A stretch of 64,000 nt of DNA, taken from the NCBI RefSeq assembly GCF_026162645.1, contig NZ_JAOTBE010000007.1, forward strand, positions 1 through 64,000. The letters run 5' to 3'. Positions 44,022 through 55,194 of the stretch are shown here, in pieces (position 1 is the stretch's first letter; each line of letters starts with the position of its first letter). This stretch comes from Paracoccus rhizosphaerae (GTDB lineage Bacteria > Pseudomonadota > Alphaproteobacteria > Rhodobacterales > Rhodobacteraceae). A program made the translations under genes and the position numbers. The notes under the pieces are model-generated. The model had not been told where the DNA came from. It searched no databases and saw nothing but the letters and a program-made list of their open reading frames with translations.

Positions 44022-44687
44022 CTACAGGCGATGCATGCGATCTGGATCCTCGGGCTTGGGTGCGGGGCGGCGGTCTTCGGGCGCGACGGGGCGCGGGCCG
44101 GGGCTGCCGTTCAGGATCGCCTTCAACTGGTCGGCCGCGACCACGAAATCGCCAAGGATCGAATTCGCCTGCCGCGACACGCCCCGGAACGACTCAAACG
44201 CATCCGAGATCGACCGGGCGACGCCGTTCAGGCTGTCGGTCAGCTCCGTCGCGGTCCGCGTCAGGTCTTGGGCGAGGTTTCCGCGGGGGTGCCGCGTCTC
44301 GGCCGCCCCGGCCCGCAGGCGCGCGGATTCCCGGTCGTCCTCAAGCGCCTGCGCCCTGACCCGGCGGCGGACCTCGTCGCGCTCGGCCTCGGTCATCTCG
44401 GCGAAGCGCGGGGCGTGGACGGGCCCGTGGATGCGAGGGGCCGGATGCCTAGGGCCGATCAGCTTGCGCGCCGTCATGGTGGCCGCTGCCGTCAGCCCCG
44501 CGACGCCAAGCGCCATACCGCCCCAGACGATGACCTTCGTGGCGGTCGACGCCTCTCTCGGCAGGTTGCGGCGGCGGGCAGTGGGGTCATCCGTCAGATG
44601 CCCGTCCGGGACCGGGCGTGGCCCGAAGCGCGTCTGGCTGGTGCGATCGGCCTCGGCCGGCGGGGAATGGGGGTCCTGGGGGCGCAT
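44022..44687 (-). CDS. hypothetical single-pass membrane protein
   Basis: A 221-residue protein with one transmembrane helix near 54-76 (VIVWGGMALGVAGLTAAATM), a polar N-terminus rich in Pro and Arg, and a helical C-terminal half (TATELTDSLNGVARSISDAF). ATG 44687 has GAGGA eight bases upstream. The same frame stays open across the opposite strand of purB, which is a shadow. Ten bases separate it from the BrkB gene. Function unknown. Confidence 0.8.
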   Translation of the reverse strand: MRPQDPHSPPAEADRTSQTRFGPRPVPDGHLTDDPTARRRNLPREASTATKVIVWGGMALGVAGLTAAATMTARKLIGPRHPAPRIHGPVHAPRFAEMTEAERDEVRRRVRAQALEDDRESARLRAGAAETRHPRGNLAQDLTRTATELTDSLNGVARSISDAFESFRGVSRQANSILGDFVVAADQLKAILNGSPGPRPVAPEDRRPAPKPEDPDRMHRL

Positions 44688-44831
44688 GACGGTCCTCGGC
44701 TGGCGGGTTGGTCCTGCAGGATCAACCCCTTGGCACATGGGATCGTTCCGCGCAGCCCCGGCAGGCGTCATGAAAACTTGCCCCCGCGGCAGGTCCCGGC
44801 TATGCCCCCGCCAACCGCAAAGGAGCCCAGC

Positions 44832-46145
<1,314 letters not shown>

Positions 46146-46220
46146 AAGGCGGCCCCCGTCAACCTTGCGTTAGGGTTGTCGTGGCATGGTGCCCCCTGAC
46201 TGAACAGGACAGAGGGCGCC

Positions 46221-47231
46221 ATGTCGAACCAGATCGGGCTCAGCCAGCGGCAGAAGGCCGCCGTCATCGTGCGGCTTCTGCTGGACGATGACGAGGTGTC
46301 GGGCCTCGACCGGCTGACCGCTGACGACCAGACGCTGCTGGCGCAGGAAATGGTTGGGATGCAGCTGGTCGACCGCCACACCCGCGACGCCGTCATCACG
46401 GAGTTCTGCGACAGCCTCGAATCCGTCGGCGTCACCTTTCCGGGGGGTCTGGACGGGACGCTGGCAATGCTGGGCACGCGGCTGTCGGACGACAGCAGCG
46501 ACCGCCTGCAGCGCGCCGCAGCCATCGCGGGCAAATCCGACCCCTGGGTACGCCTCTGCAAGCTGCCCAAGGATTCGCTGATCGCGCTCGCCACATCCGA
46601 ATCGATCGAGCTTGTGGCGCTGATGCTGTCGAAGCTTCCGGTCGAGGCGGCGTCCGCCACCTTCATGGGCCTGTCCCGTGACCGCGCCCGTGCCGTCGCC
46701 CAGGCGATGTCGATGACCTCGGGCGTGACGCCCGAGGCGCTGCGCCGCGTGGGCCTGGTCCTGCTGCAGGCGGCCGAGGCACTGCCCAAGCCCGCGATCC
46801 CGACCCCCGCCACCGACCGCATGGGGGCGATCCTGAATTTCGCCACCGCCGATCTGCGGGACGAGGTGCTGGGCGCCCTGGACGAACGCGACGTGGACTT
46901 CGCTGACGGCGTCCGTCGGGCAATCTTCATCTTCGCGCATATCCCCGACCGGATCGAGCCGCGCGACGTCCCCCGGATCGTGCGCGAACTGGACCAGCCG
47001 GTCCTCGTCCGCGCGCTGTCGGGAACTGCCGAAGCCGACGTCGCCGCCGCCGACTTCATCCTGTCGAACCTGTCGCAACGCATGGCAGACGGCCTTCGCG
47101 AGGAACGCGAGGCGCTTGGCAGGCTGCGCCCCAAGGACGTCGACGAGGCGATGACAGAGGTCGTCAGCGCCATCCGCCGGCTGGAGGAGACGAGCCAGCT
47201 GACCTTGCGCCTGCCGCAGGACGACGAATAG
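46221..47231 (+). CDS. FliG-like protein outside a flagellar cluster
   Basis: The 336-residue protein has FliG length. The N-terminus (LSQRQKAAVIVRLLLDDDE) and especially the C-terminal domain (AAADFILSNLSQRMADGLRE, EREALGRLRPKDVDEAMTEV) follow the FliG rotor pattern. No flagellar genes are nearby. It may be a paralogue reused elsewhere or a leftover of lost motility. The MotA/MotB-like pair 3.6 kb upstream is a speculative partner. The middle region is divergent. Confidence 0.75.
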   Translation: MSNQIGLSQRQKAAVIVRLLLDDDEVSGLDRLTADDQTLLAQEMVGMQLVDRHTRDAVITEFCDSLESVGVTFPGGLDGTLAMLGTRLSDDSSDRLQRAAAIAGKSDPWVRLCKLPKDSLIALATSESIELVALMLSKLPVEAASATFMGLSRDRARAVAQAMSMTSGVTPEALRRVGLVLLQAAEALPKPAIPTPATDRMGAILNFATADLRDEVLGALDERDVDFADGVRRAIFIFAHIPDRIEPRDVPRIVRELDQPVLVRALSGTAEADVAAADFILSNLSQRMADGLREEREALGRLRPKDVDEAMTEVVSAIRRLEETSQLTLRLPQDDE

Positions 47232-47284
47232 GTCGCTTGCCCCTGCACGCCCGCGCAGGATAGACCCGCCGGCGGAGGCCCCCG

Positions 47285-47428
47285 ATGACGAACCAGATCG
47301 CGATCGCCCTGTTCCTGCTGATCTGCGCGGTCTTCGCCGCCGACCAGATCTGGTTTGGCGGAACGCTGCCGCTGACGGCGGCGCGGGGGCTGGACGACTT
47401 CATCGAATACCTGGCCTTCTGGCGCTGA
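47285..47428 (+). CDS. small membrane protein upstream of gap
   Basis: A 47-residue ORF with one hydrophobic helix (IAIALFLLICAVFAADQIWF) and a short amphipathic tail ending in YLAFWR. GGAGG lies eight bases before ATG 47285. It sits just before gap. I believe similar tiny ORFs occur at this position in other Rhodobacterales, but I cannot check. Function unknown. Confidence 0.65.
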   Translation: MTNQIAIALFLLICAVFAADQIWFGGTLPLTAARGLDDFIEYLAFWR

Positions 47429-47520
47429 AGCCGTTAGCGGCCATCATCCAGACGGCGTTTGCATCGCCCCGGAGGGCAGGCTAGAGGATGGCAACCGTCA
47501 CCTGCACACGAGGGATACCC

Positions 47521-48522
<1,002 letters not shown>

Positions 48523-48540
48523 CCCCCCCACAAGGCATCG

Positions 48541-48570
48541 AAGCGGCGGGCGTCCTCCCGCCGCTTTTTT
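48541..48570 (+). terminator. Rho-independent terminator of gap
   Basis: AAGCGGCGGG and CCCGCCGCTT form a 10-bp stem with a 6-base loop, continuing into a run of T. Confidence 0.9.
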
Positions 48571-48690
48571 CATGCGCGGCCGGGTGCGGCCGGTCCCGCC
48601 CGCCGTCAGGCGGGCAGCCCCCGCGATGCAAAAACCGGTCCAGAATGCTCCGCTCTGCCGCAGCGCATCCCGCCCCGGGGGCTGCTGCTC

Positions 48691-49433
48691 TCACTCGGCA
48701 TAGATCATGCGGACGCTCATCCCGCCATCGATGACAAAGCGCTGTCCCGTGACAAACCCGGCCTCGTCTGATGCAAGCCACGCCACCAGCCCTGCCACGT
48801 CCTCAGGCCGCCCAACCCGTCCCACGGGATGCTGATTTCGATCAGCATCGGAGTGCTCGACATCCTGCCGCTTCGACCGCTTCTCCCAGGGGCGGTTTCG
48901 ATCCATCCCGGCAGGATCGTGTTGACCCTGATCTCGGGGCCAAGGCTGACCGCCAAGGCATGCGTCAACGCCACCAGCGCCCCCTTGGCTGCGGCATAGG
49001 CCTCGGTTTCAGGCTCGGACTGAAGGGCCCTGGTGGATGCCATCGTCACGATGCTGCCCCCTCCCGCCCGCAGCAGCGGGACCGCCGCGCGGATGCACAG
49101 GAACGCGCCCGTCACGTGGCTGTCCTGCCAACGGCGCCATCCCTCCAGAGACAGCTCCTCGATGGGGCCACTGACCGGATCGGCGACTCCGGCGTTGGAC
49201 ACCAACAGATCCAGTGGTGAATCCCCTAGCCAATCACGCACCGAGGCAAACGCCGCCGAGACATCGTTCTCGTTCCCCACGTCCACATGCAGGGCAAGTA
49301 TGTCGTCGTCCACTTCGCCCAGCGCCTCGTCGTCCAGATCGAAGACTGCGACGCGCCACCCGTCCGCCCTCAGGCGCATGGCCGTCGCCTTGCCAATGCC
49401 CTGCGCACCGCCGGTCACGATTGCCGTCTTCAT
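48691..49433 (-). pseudogene. short-chain dehydrogenase/reductase with a frameshift
   Basis: The first 180 or so codons give a normal SDR: TGGAQGIGKATAMRL cofactor site, LLVSNAGVADPVSG, and the [11 protein letters not shown] catalytic Tyr-Lys. After GWIETAP the frame is lost and the rest ([20 protein letters not shown], then [14 protein letters not shown]) continues in another frame. The total span of 743 bp is one short of a multiple of three. The break lies at a G4 run at 48889-48892 (C4 on the coding strand). It is either a recent single-base deletion or a sequencing error. Substrate unknown. Confidence 0.85.
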
Positions 49434-49496
49434 CTTCAGCCGCCTTTCGATCGTTTTGTTCGCACGGACAACCGACAGCGATGACGAGCGTTCCAG

Positions 49497-49808
49497 CTAG
49501 CGTTTCAAGGACAGCCTGCGGGAATTGGCGCGCGTCCGCCGGCCGTAGGGGCGCAGGCCCGCCGACAGCAACCGCTCGGTGCTGTGACCCCGCATCCCGG
49601 CCTGCGCCATCGCGAACAGCGACTCGGACACGGCTGCCTGTTTTTCCGCCACCATGCGGAACGGCTCTCCGGGGGCCTGGGCCATCAGGCCCATCATCCC
49701 CGCCATGCGCAGGCCGATGACCATGTTGGCCTCGATCGCCATGCGCGCGAACTGCGTGGCCAGGCGCATCTGCGCTGCGGGAAGAAACATCGGCATCATC
49801 GGCTTCAT
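49497..49808 (-). CDS. small Met/Ala-rich hypothetical protein
   Basis: A 103-residue protein, MKPMMPMFLPAAQMRLATQF at the start, with two helical stretches rich in Met and Ala (NMVIGLRMAGMMGLMAQAPG) and a basic tail (LRPYGRRTRANSRRL). GGAGGG precedes ATG 49808. The frame also extends upstream over the pyrC start without support. Phasin-like composition is suggestive only. Function unknown. Confidence 0.65.
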   Translation of the reverse strand: MKPMMPMFLPAAQMRLATQFARMAIEANMVIGLRMAGMMGLMAQAPGEPFRMVAEKQAAVSESLFAMAQAGMRGHSTERLLSAGLRPYGRRTRANSRRLSLKR

Positions 49809-49962
49809 CTCAGCGTCCCTCCTCGGTGCCGCCTGTCTGCGGCCCGGCCGTGTCAGCTTGCTTGCTGCGGCGCAGCGATACAACGGCGGCTTTCGATCAT
49901 GGTTCCCGAAACTTTGACGGCGCCGCTTGGCAAGGCGGCCTGCCGTGGATAGAGGCATGGCC

Positions 49963-51006
49963 ATGACACAGACGCTGACCCTTCGCCGTCCGGACGACTG
50001 GCACCTGCACCTGCGCGACGGCGCGATGCTGGCTGCCGTGGCGCCGCATTCCGCGCAATTCGGCCGCGCGATCATCATGCCCAATCTGGTGCCGCCGGTC
50101 ACGACCGGCGCCCAGGCCGCCGCCTATCGCGACCGCATCCGCGCAGCCCTGCCCGCTGGCGCCGCGCTCGACCCGCAGATGACGCTTTACCTGACCGACA
50201 CGACGGACGCCGCCGACGTGGTGCAGGCCTTCCGCGACGGGATCATCCGCGCAGTCAAGCTCTATCCGGCGGGGGCCACGACCAACAGCGCCTCGGGCGT
50301 GACCGATTTCCCCCGCGTCCAGCCGGTGCTGGAGGCGATGGCCGAGGCTGGCGTGACCCTCTGCGTCCACGGAGAGGTGACCGATCCCACAGTCGACATC
50401 TTCGACCGGGAAGCTGTCTTCATCGACCGTGTGCTGGACCCGCTGCGCCGCCGCACGCCGGGCCTGCGCGTGGTGATGGAGCATATCACCACCAGCGACG
50501 GCGTCGCCTATGCCCGCGCCGGCGGGGACGACCTGGCCGCCACCATCACGACGCATCACCTGGTCATCAACCGCAACGCGATCCTGGCTGGCGGCATCAG
50601 GCCGCACTATTACTGCCTGCCGGTCGCCAAGCGCGAATCCCACCGCCTGGCCCTGCGCGAGGCCGCGAGTTCGGGCGATGCGCGGTTCTTCCTGGGCACC
50701 GACAGCGCGCCGCATCCGGATGCGGCCAAGCTGCAGCCCTGCGGCTGCGCCGGTTGCTTCACTGCCCCGAACACCATGTCGATCCTGGCCCAAGTGTTCG
50801 AAGACGAAGGCGCCCTGGACCGGCTGGAAGGGTTCACCGCGCTGCACGGTGCGGCCTTCTATCGCCTGCCAGCGAACGAGGATCGCATCACCCTGACCCG
50901 CCGCGACGCGCCGGCCGCATATCCCGCGCAGATCGCAGCCGGGTCCGAGGTCGTGACAGTCTTCGACCCCGGCTTCCCGCTCTATTGGCACCTGGAGGAC
51001 AAATGA
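49963..51006 (+). CDS. pyrC: dihydroorotase (class II)
   Basis: The 347-residue zinc amidohydrolase of pyrimidine synthesis. Metal ligands lie in [10 protein letters not shown], the carboxylated Lys in [14 protein letters not shown], His in HGEVTD and MEHITT, and Asp in [12 protein letters not shown] 49963 is preferred because AGAGG lies eight bases upstream; ATG 49957 has almost no spacing. The stop overlaps pyrE as ATGA. Confidence 0.96.
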   Translation: MTQTLTLRRPDDWHLHLRDGAMLAAVAPHSAQFGRAIIMPNLVPPVTTGAQAAAYRDRIRAALPAGAALDPQMTLYLTDTTDAADVVQAFRDGIIRAVKLYPAGATTNSASGVTDFPRVQPVLEAMAEAGVTLCVHGEVTDPTVDIFDREAVFIDRVLDPLRRRTPGLRVVMEHITTSDGVAYARAGGDDLAATITTHHLVINRNAILAGGIRPHYYCLPVAKRESHRLALREAASSGDARFFLGTDSAPHPDAAKLQPCGCAGCFTAPNTMSILAQVFEDEGALDRLEGFTALHGAAFYRLPANEDRITLTRRDAPAAYPAQIAAGSEVVTVFDPGFPLYWHLEDK

Positions 51007-51674
51007 ACCTGACCTTCCCCGCACGCGAGGAGATCGCCCGCCTGACCGCCCGGATGCTGCTGGAGATCAAGGCCGTCGATTTCAACGCGGCGCAGCCCTT
51101 CACCTATGCTTCCGGCCTCAAGGGGCCGACCTATGTCGACTGCCGCCGCATCATCAGCTTTCCACGCGTCCGCACCACGCTGATGGACTTCATGGCCGCG
51201 ACCGTCATGCGCGACGCGGGCTTCGAGGCCTTCGACAACGTGGCGGGCGGCGAGACGGCAGGCATCCCCTTCGGCGCGCTGGTGGCCGAGCGCTTGGGCC
51301 TGCCGATGACCTATGTGCGGAAAAAGCCCAAGGGCTATGGCCGCAACGCCCGTATCGAGGGCGTGATGACCGAGGGCCAGCGGGTGCTGCTGGTCGAGGA
51401 TCTGACCACCGACGGCGGCAGCAAGCTGTCCTTCGTGGACGCGATCCGCGAAACAGGCGCCACCTGCGCCCATACCGCGGTGATCTTCTACTATGGCATC
51501 TTTCCCGAGACGACGCAGCGGCTGGCCGATCACGGCGTGACGCTGCACCACCTCTGCACCTGGTGGGATGTCCTGGCCGAGGCCCGCGCCCAAGCCGCCT
51601 TCGACGACACCACCCTGGCCGAGGTCGAGGCCTTCCTGACCGACCCCCGCGCCTGGCAGGCCGCCAATCCCTGA
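51003..51674 (+). CDS. pyrE: orotate phosphoribosyltransferase
   Basis: The 223-residue enzyme joins orotate to PRPP after the dihydroorotase and dihydroorotate dehydrogenase steps. The PRPP loop [14 protein letters not shown] lies near 128-141, [15 protein letters not shown] near 40 and [17 protein letters not shown] near 102. It is translationally coupled to pyrC. Complete and of normal length. Confidence 0.97.
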   Translation: MNLTFPAREEIARLTARMLLEIKAVDFNAAQPFTYASGLKGPTYVDCRRIISFPRVRTTLMDFMAATVMRDAGFEAFDNVAGGETAGIPFGALVAERLGLPMTYVRKKPKGYGRNARIEGVMTEGQRVLLVEDLTTDGGSKLSFVDAIRETGATCAHTAVIFYYGIFPETTQRLADHGVTLHHLCTWWDVLAEARAQAAFDDTTLAEVEAFLTDPRAWQAANP

Positions 51675-51859
51675 CGCCTGCTTTCGGCACGGCGGACAGG
51701 GACAGGACGTCAGGGCTGATCCTCCCCGGTTGCGGGAGAAGTGCAGGCGTCGCAGATGTAGGGCCGGGTTTTCGTACAGCTTTATGGGACAGGCTCAAGG
51801 ATTACCGGGCGCCAAGACCAAAGCCGTGAGTCTTCGGTCGGTCAGCCTGCAGCGGCATC

Positions 51860-51879
51860 TTATCCACAGGCTGTCCACA
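51860..51879 (+). promoter_or_regulatory. tandem DnaA boxes upstream of dnaB
   Basis: TTATCCACA (51860-51868, perfect consensus) and CTGTCCACA (51871-51879, one step away) are spaced 11 bp, one helical turn, on the same strand, about 90 bp before the dnaB start. Confidence 0.6.
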
Positions 51880-51966
51880 GCTTGATGCACCGAAATCTGG
51901 GGGCGGGCAATTTTCACGCCTGCCCCTTTCCTTTATGCTGACAACTTGCAGCGAAAGGACAGAACC

Positions 51967-53451
51967 ATGAGCGGATTGCGCGTGATCACCCCCGGCCAGA
52001 CGGACGGCGAGGACAAGCCCGCCATCCCCTTCTCGCTCGAGGCGGAACAGCAGTTGCTGGGCGCGCTTCTGACCAACAACGACGTGTTCGACCGGGTCAG
52101 CCAGATCATCAAGTCGGATCACTTCTATCACCCGGTCCACGCCCGCATCTTCGACATCTGCGCCGAGCGTATCCGCAAGAACGCGCTGGCCAGCCCGGTC
52201 ACCATCAAGGCCTTCCTGGAACATGACGAAGGGCTGAAGGAGCTGGGCGGCCCGGCCTATCTGGCCCGCATGGCGGCGGCCGCGATCAGCGCCTATGCCG
52301 CGCGCGACTATGCGCAGATGATTCGGGAATTTGCGCTGCGGCGCGAGCTGATGCAGCTGGGTCAGGACATCTCCTCGCGAGCGGCCACGGTCGAGGTCGG
52401 CGACGATGCCGAGGAACAGATCAAGGCCGCAGAACAGACGCTGTATAAGCTGGGCGAGGCCGGCGTGGCCGAGCGTGGCTTCCAGAGCTTCCTCAAGGCG
52501 GTCACCGGAGCCGTGCAGGTCGCGAACGCCGCCTATCAGCGCGACGGCAAGCTGTCGGGCATCTCGACCGGGCTGATCGACCTTGATGCCAAGATGGGCG
52601 GGCTGAACAACTCGGACCTGATCATCCTGGCCGGCCGTCCCTCGATGGGGAAGACCTCACTGGCGACCAACATCGCCTTCAACATTGCCCGCGCGCACAA
52701 GCTGGGCGAGAAACCCGATGGCACGCAGGGCAGCGTCGAGGGCGGCGTCGTGGGCTTCTTCAGCCTCGAGATGTCGGCCGAACAGCTGGCCGCCCGGATC
52801 CTGTCCGAGGCCGCCGAGGTGCCGTCCGAGCGCATCCGCTCGGGCAACATGGACGAGGCCGAGTTCCGCCGCTTCGTCGAAGCCGCCCATGCGCTGCAGA
52901 ACTGCCCACTCTATATCGACGACACGCCGGCGTTGCCGATCAACCAGCTGGCGGCGCGAGCGCGGAAGCTCAAGCGGACGCACGGGCTCGACGTGCTGAT
53001 GGTGGACTATCTTCAGCTCCTGAAGGCCGCCACCGCCAAGGACAGCCGCGTGAACGAGGTCTCCGAGATCACCCAGGGTCTCAAGGCCGTCGCGAAAGAG
53101 CTGAACATACCGGTCATCGCGCTCTCGCAGCTTAGCCGCCAGGTCGAGAACCGAGAGGACAAGCGACCGCAGCTGTCGGACCTGCGCGAATCCGGCTCGA
53201 TCGAACAGGACGCCGACATCGTGATGTTCGTCTTCCGCGAGGAATACTACAAGGAACGCGAAAAGCCGTCCGACAGCGATCTGGATGCGATGGCCAAGTG
53301 GCAGCAGGTGATGGAGAGCGTCCACGGCAAGGCCGAGGTGATCCTGGGCAAGCAGCGCCACGGCCCCATCGGCACGGTCGAGCTGGCCTTCGAAGGCCAG
53401 TTCACCCGCTTCGGCAACCTCGCCCGCGACCGCCAGAGCCAGTGGGACTGA
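51967..53451 (+). CDS. dnaB: chromosomal replicative DNA helicase
   Basis: The 494-residue hexameric fork helicase. The N-terminal domain (AEQQLLGALLTNNDVFDRV) is followed by the RecA core with Walker A AGRPSMGKTSLA near 222 and Walker B VLMVDYLQLL near 345. SQLSRQVENREDKRPQLSDL and EQDADIVMFVFREEYY follow. Length and motifs are those of the housekeeping enzyme. It has its own upstream region with DnaA boxes. Confidence 0.97.
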   Translation: MSGLRVITPGQTDGEDKPAIPFSLEAEQQLLGALLTNNDVFDRVSQIIKSDHFYHPVHARIFDICAERIRKNALASPVTIKAFLEHDEGLKELGGPAYLARMAAAAISAYAARDYAQMIREFALRRELMQLGQDISSRAATVEVGDDAEEQIKAAEQTLYKLGEAGVAERGFQSFLKAVTGAVQVANAAYQRDGKLSGISTGLIDLDAKMGGLNNSDLIILAGRPSMGKTSLATNIAFNIARAHKLGEKPDGTQGSVEGGVVGFFSLEMSAEQLAARILSEAAEVPSERIRSGNMDEAEFRRFVEAAHALQNCPLYIDDTPALPINQLAARARKLKRTHGLDVLMVDYLQLLKAATAKDSRVNEVSEITQGLKAVAKELNIPVIALSQLSRQVENREDKRPQLSDLRESGSIEQDADIVMFVFREEYYKEREKPSDSDLDAMAKWQQVMESVHGKAEVILGKQRHGPIGTVELAFEGQFTRFGNLARDRQSQWD

Positions 53452-53455
53452 CCGG

Positions 53456-53782
53456 TTGAACCTGCCCGTCCCGCTGGTCACGATCGGCCTGCTTCTGGCG
53501 TCGAACGTCTTCATGACGGTCGCGTGGTATGGGCACCTGAAGTTCAAGGCGGCGCCGCTGATCACCGTGATCCTCGTCAGCTGGGGGATCGCCTTCTTCG
53601 AATATGTGCTGCAGGTGCCAGCCAACCGCATCGGCCACGGGCAATTCAGCGCCGCGCAGCTGAAGACCATTCAGGAGGTGATCAGCCTCTCGGTCTTCGC
53701 GATCTTCTCCTGGGTCTACCTGGGCGAAAAGATCGGCTGGCAGCACGGCGTCGGCTTCTCGCTGATCTGCCTCGGCGCCTAG
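53456..53782 (+). CDS. DUF486 small membrane protein, ending at an early TAG
   Basis: A 108-residue, four-helix inner-membrane protein of the DUF486 (DMT-related) family: LVTIGLLLASNVFMTVAWYG, FFEYVLQVPANRIGHGQFSA, LKTIQEVISLSVFAIFSWVY. The start is TTG 53456, four bases after the dnaB stop. TAG at 53780-53782 is followed in frame by FIFHDFG and TGA at 53804-53806, which looks like the natural end. The stop thus removes about eight residues, probably a TAC to TAG change. Function may survive. Confidence 0.85.
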   Translation: MNLPVPLVTIGLLLASNVFMTVAWYGHLKFKAAPLITVILVSWGIAFFEYVLQVPANRIGHGQFSAAQLKTIQEVISLSVFAIFSWVYLGEKIGWQHGVGFSLICLGA

Positions 53783-53821
53783 TTCATCTTCCACGACTTC
53801 GGCTGAAGCCCCTTACCGTTA

Positions 53822-53865
53822 GGGGGGGTGCGGGGGGCCGGCCCCCCGCCGCCGCGGGACGCAAA
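53822..53865 (-). repeat. interspersed hairpin repeat, copy B
   Basis: Read on the minus strand it begins TTTGCGTCCCGCGG and continues into a GGGGGGCC/GGCCCCCC hairpin, like the copies at 36704 and 62613. It lies between the DUF486 gene and the MFS gene and could act as a terminator. Confidence 0.65.
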
Positions 53866-53944
53866 CTGACGGTTTCGGACAGGGCGCTCTGGACGGCGGC
53901 ACCTGGCTCTGCATATCGTGCAATCCCGCGGGATCGAAAGGCCG

Positions 53945-55135
53945 ATGATGCGCACGCCCCCTCATCTTCTGACGCTGGTGGCCCTTTCGGGCGTGTCGGC
54001 GCTTTCCATGAACGTGTTCCTGCCGTCACTGCCCGGCATGGCGCGGGAATTCGGGGTAGACTACGCGGTCATGCAGCTATCGGTGTCGGCCTATATCGGC
54101 GCCAGTGCGGTCCTGCAGTTGCTCGGCGGCCCGCTCAGCGACCGCTTCGGTCGCCGTCCCGTGGTGCTGGCGGGGCTGGCAGGCTTCCTGCTGGCCACTG
54201 TCGGCACGCTTCTGGCCACGACCGCGGGCGTCTTCTTGGTCTTCCGGCTTCTGCAGGCGGTCATCACCGTCTGTATGCTGGTGCCCCGCGCCGTCGTCCG
54301 GGACCTCTATGACGGCGACCGGGCGGCGTCGATGCTGGGCTACGTCACGATGGGCATGGCGGTGGTGCCGATGATGGCCCCGGTCGCCGGCGGCGTTCTG
54401 GACGAGCTCTTCGGCTGGCAGGCGAACTTTGCCGTGATGGGCCTTCTGGGCGTCCTTGTCCTGGTCCTCGCCTTCCGCGACATGGGCGAGACCGTGCGCG
54501 GCGGTGGCCTGCCCCTCCGGCGCCAGATGGTGAACTATCCCATCCTCGCGCGCTCGCACCGGTTCTGGGGTTATTGCCTGGCGGCCACGCTGTCCTCTGG
54601 CGCCTTCTTCGCCTATCTCGGCGGTGCGCCATTCGTGGGCGAGCGTGTCTTCGGCCTGACGCCGGCGCAGGTCGGCTATTGGTTCGCCGCCCCCTCGATC
54701 GGCTATATCCTCGGCAATTTCCTGTCGGCGCGCTTCTCGGCGCAACTGGGCATGAACCGGATGATCCTCTTCGGCGCAATCATCTGCTTTCTTGCGCTGT
54801 CGCTGGCGCTGCTGGCGGATCTCTCGGGGCTGGTGCGCCCGATCGTCTTCTTCGGCGCCATTGCGACGATGGGCTTGGGCAACGGCATGGTCCTGCCCAA
54901 CGCCAATGCCGGCATGATGAGCGTGCGCCCCGAGCTTGCCGGCACCGCGTCGGGGCTGGGCGGCGCGCTGGCCGTGGCGGGCGGCGCGGCGCTGTCGGCG
55001 CTGGCCGGTGCGCTTCTTCAGCCGGGCAGTGGCGCGACGCCGCTTCTGGCCATCATGTGCGCCTCGGCGGCGGGCTCGCTTCTGGCAATTGCCTGGGTCT
55101 ATCGGCGCGAATCGCAGCTGATCACCGCACACTAG
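53945..55135 (+). CDS. MFS drug-resistance transporter, Bcr/CflA family
   Basis: A 396-residue, 12-helix exporter. LVALSGVSALSMNVFLPSLP and GGPLSDRFGRRPVVLAGLAG, then RLLQAVITVCMLVPRAVVRD, are the family blocks. ATG 53945 follows a GAAAGG site, with 53948 as an alternative. It is a divergent paralogue of 34666-35886. The substrate is not predictable. Confidence 0.92.
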   Translation: MMRTPPHLLTLVALSGVSALSMNVFLPSLPGMAREFGVDYAVMQLSVSAYIGASAVLQLLGGPLSDRFGRRPVVLAGLAGFLLATVGTLLATTAGVFLVFRLLQAVITVCMLVPRAVVRDLYDGDRAASMLGYVTMGMAVVPMMAPVAGGVLDELFGWQANFAVMGLLGVLVLVLAFRDMGETVRGGGLPLRRQMVNYPILARSHRFWGYCLAATLSSGAFFAYLGGAPFVGERVFGLTPAQVGYWFAAPSIGYILGNFLSARFSAQLGMNRMILFGAIICFLALSLALLADLSGLVRPIVFFGAIATMGLGNGMVLPNANAGMMSVRPELAGTASGLGGALAVAGGAALSALAGALLQPGSGATPLLAIMCASAAGSLLAIAWVYRRESQLITAH

Positions 55136-55152
55136 GTTCTTGCCGCCCCGCC

Positions 55153-55180
55153 TTTGCAACCGCTAAGCCTGATTTGCAAA
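55153..55180 (+). promoter_or_regulatory. paired TTTGCAA sites before the ScfR-type regulator
   Basis: TTTGCAA (55153) and TTTGCAAA (55173) start 20 bp apart, two helical turns, directly upstream of the regulator gene. RamB and PrpR-type regulators of this family are reported to bind TTTGCAAA-like sequences, so autoregulation is plausible. Confidence 0.5.
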
Positions 55181-55194
55181 GCGGAGGGGACGGG

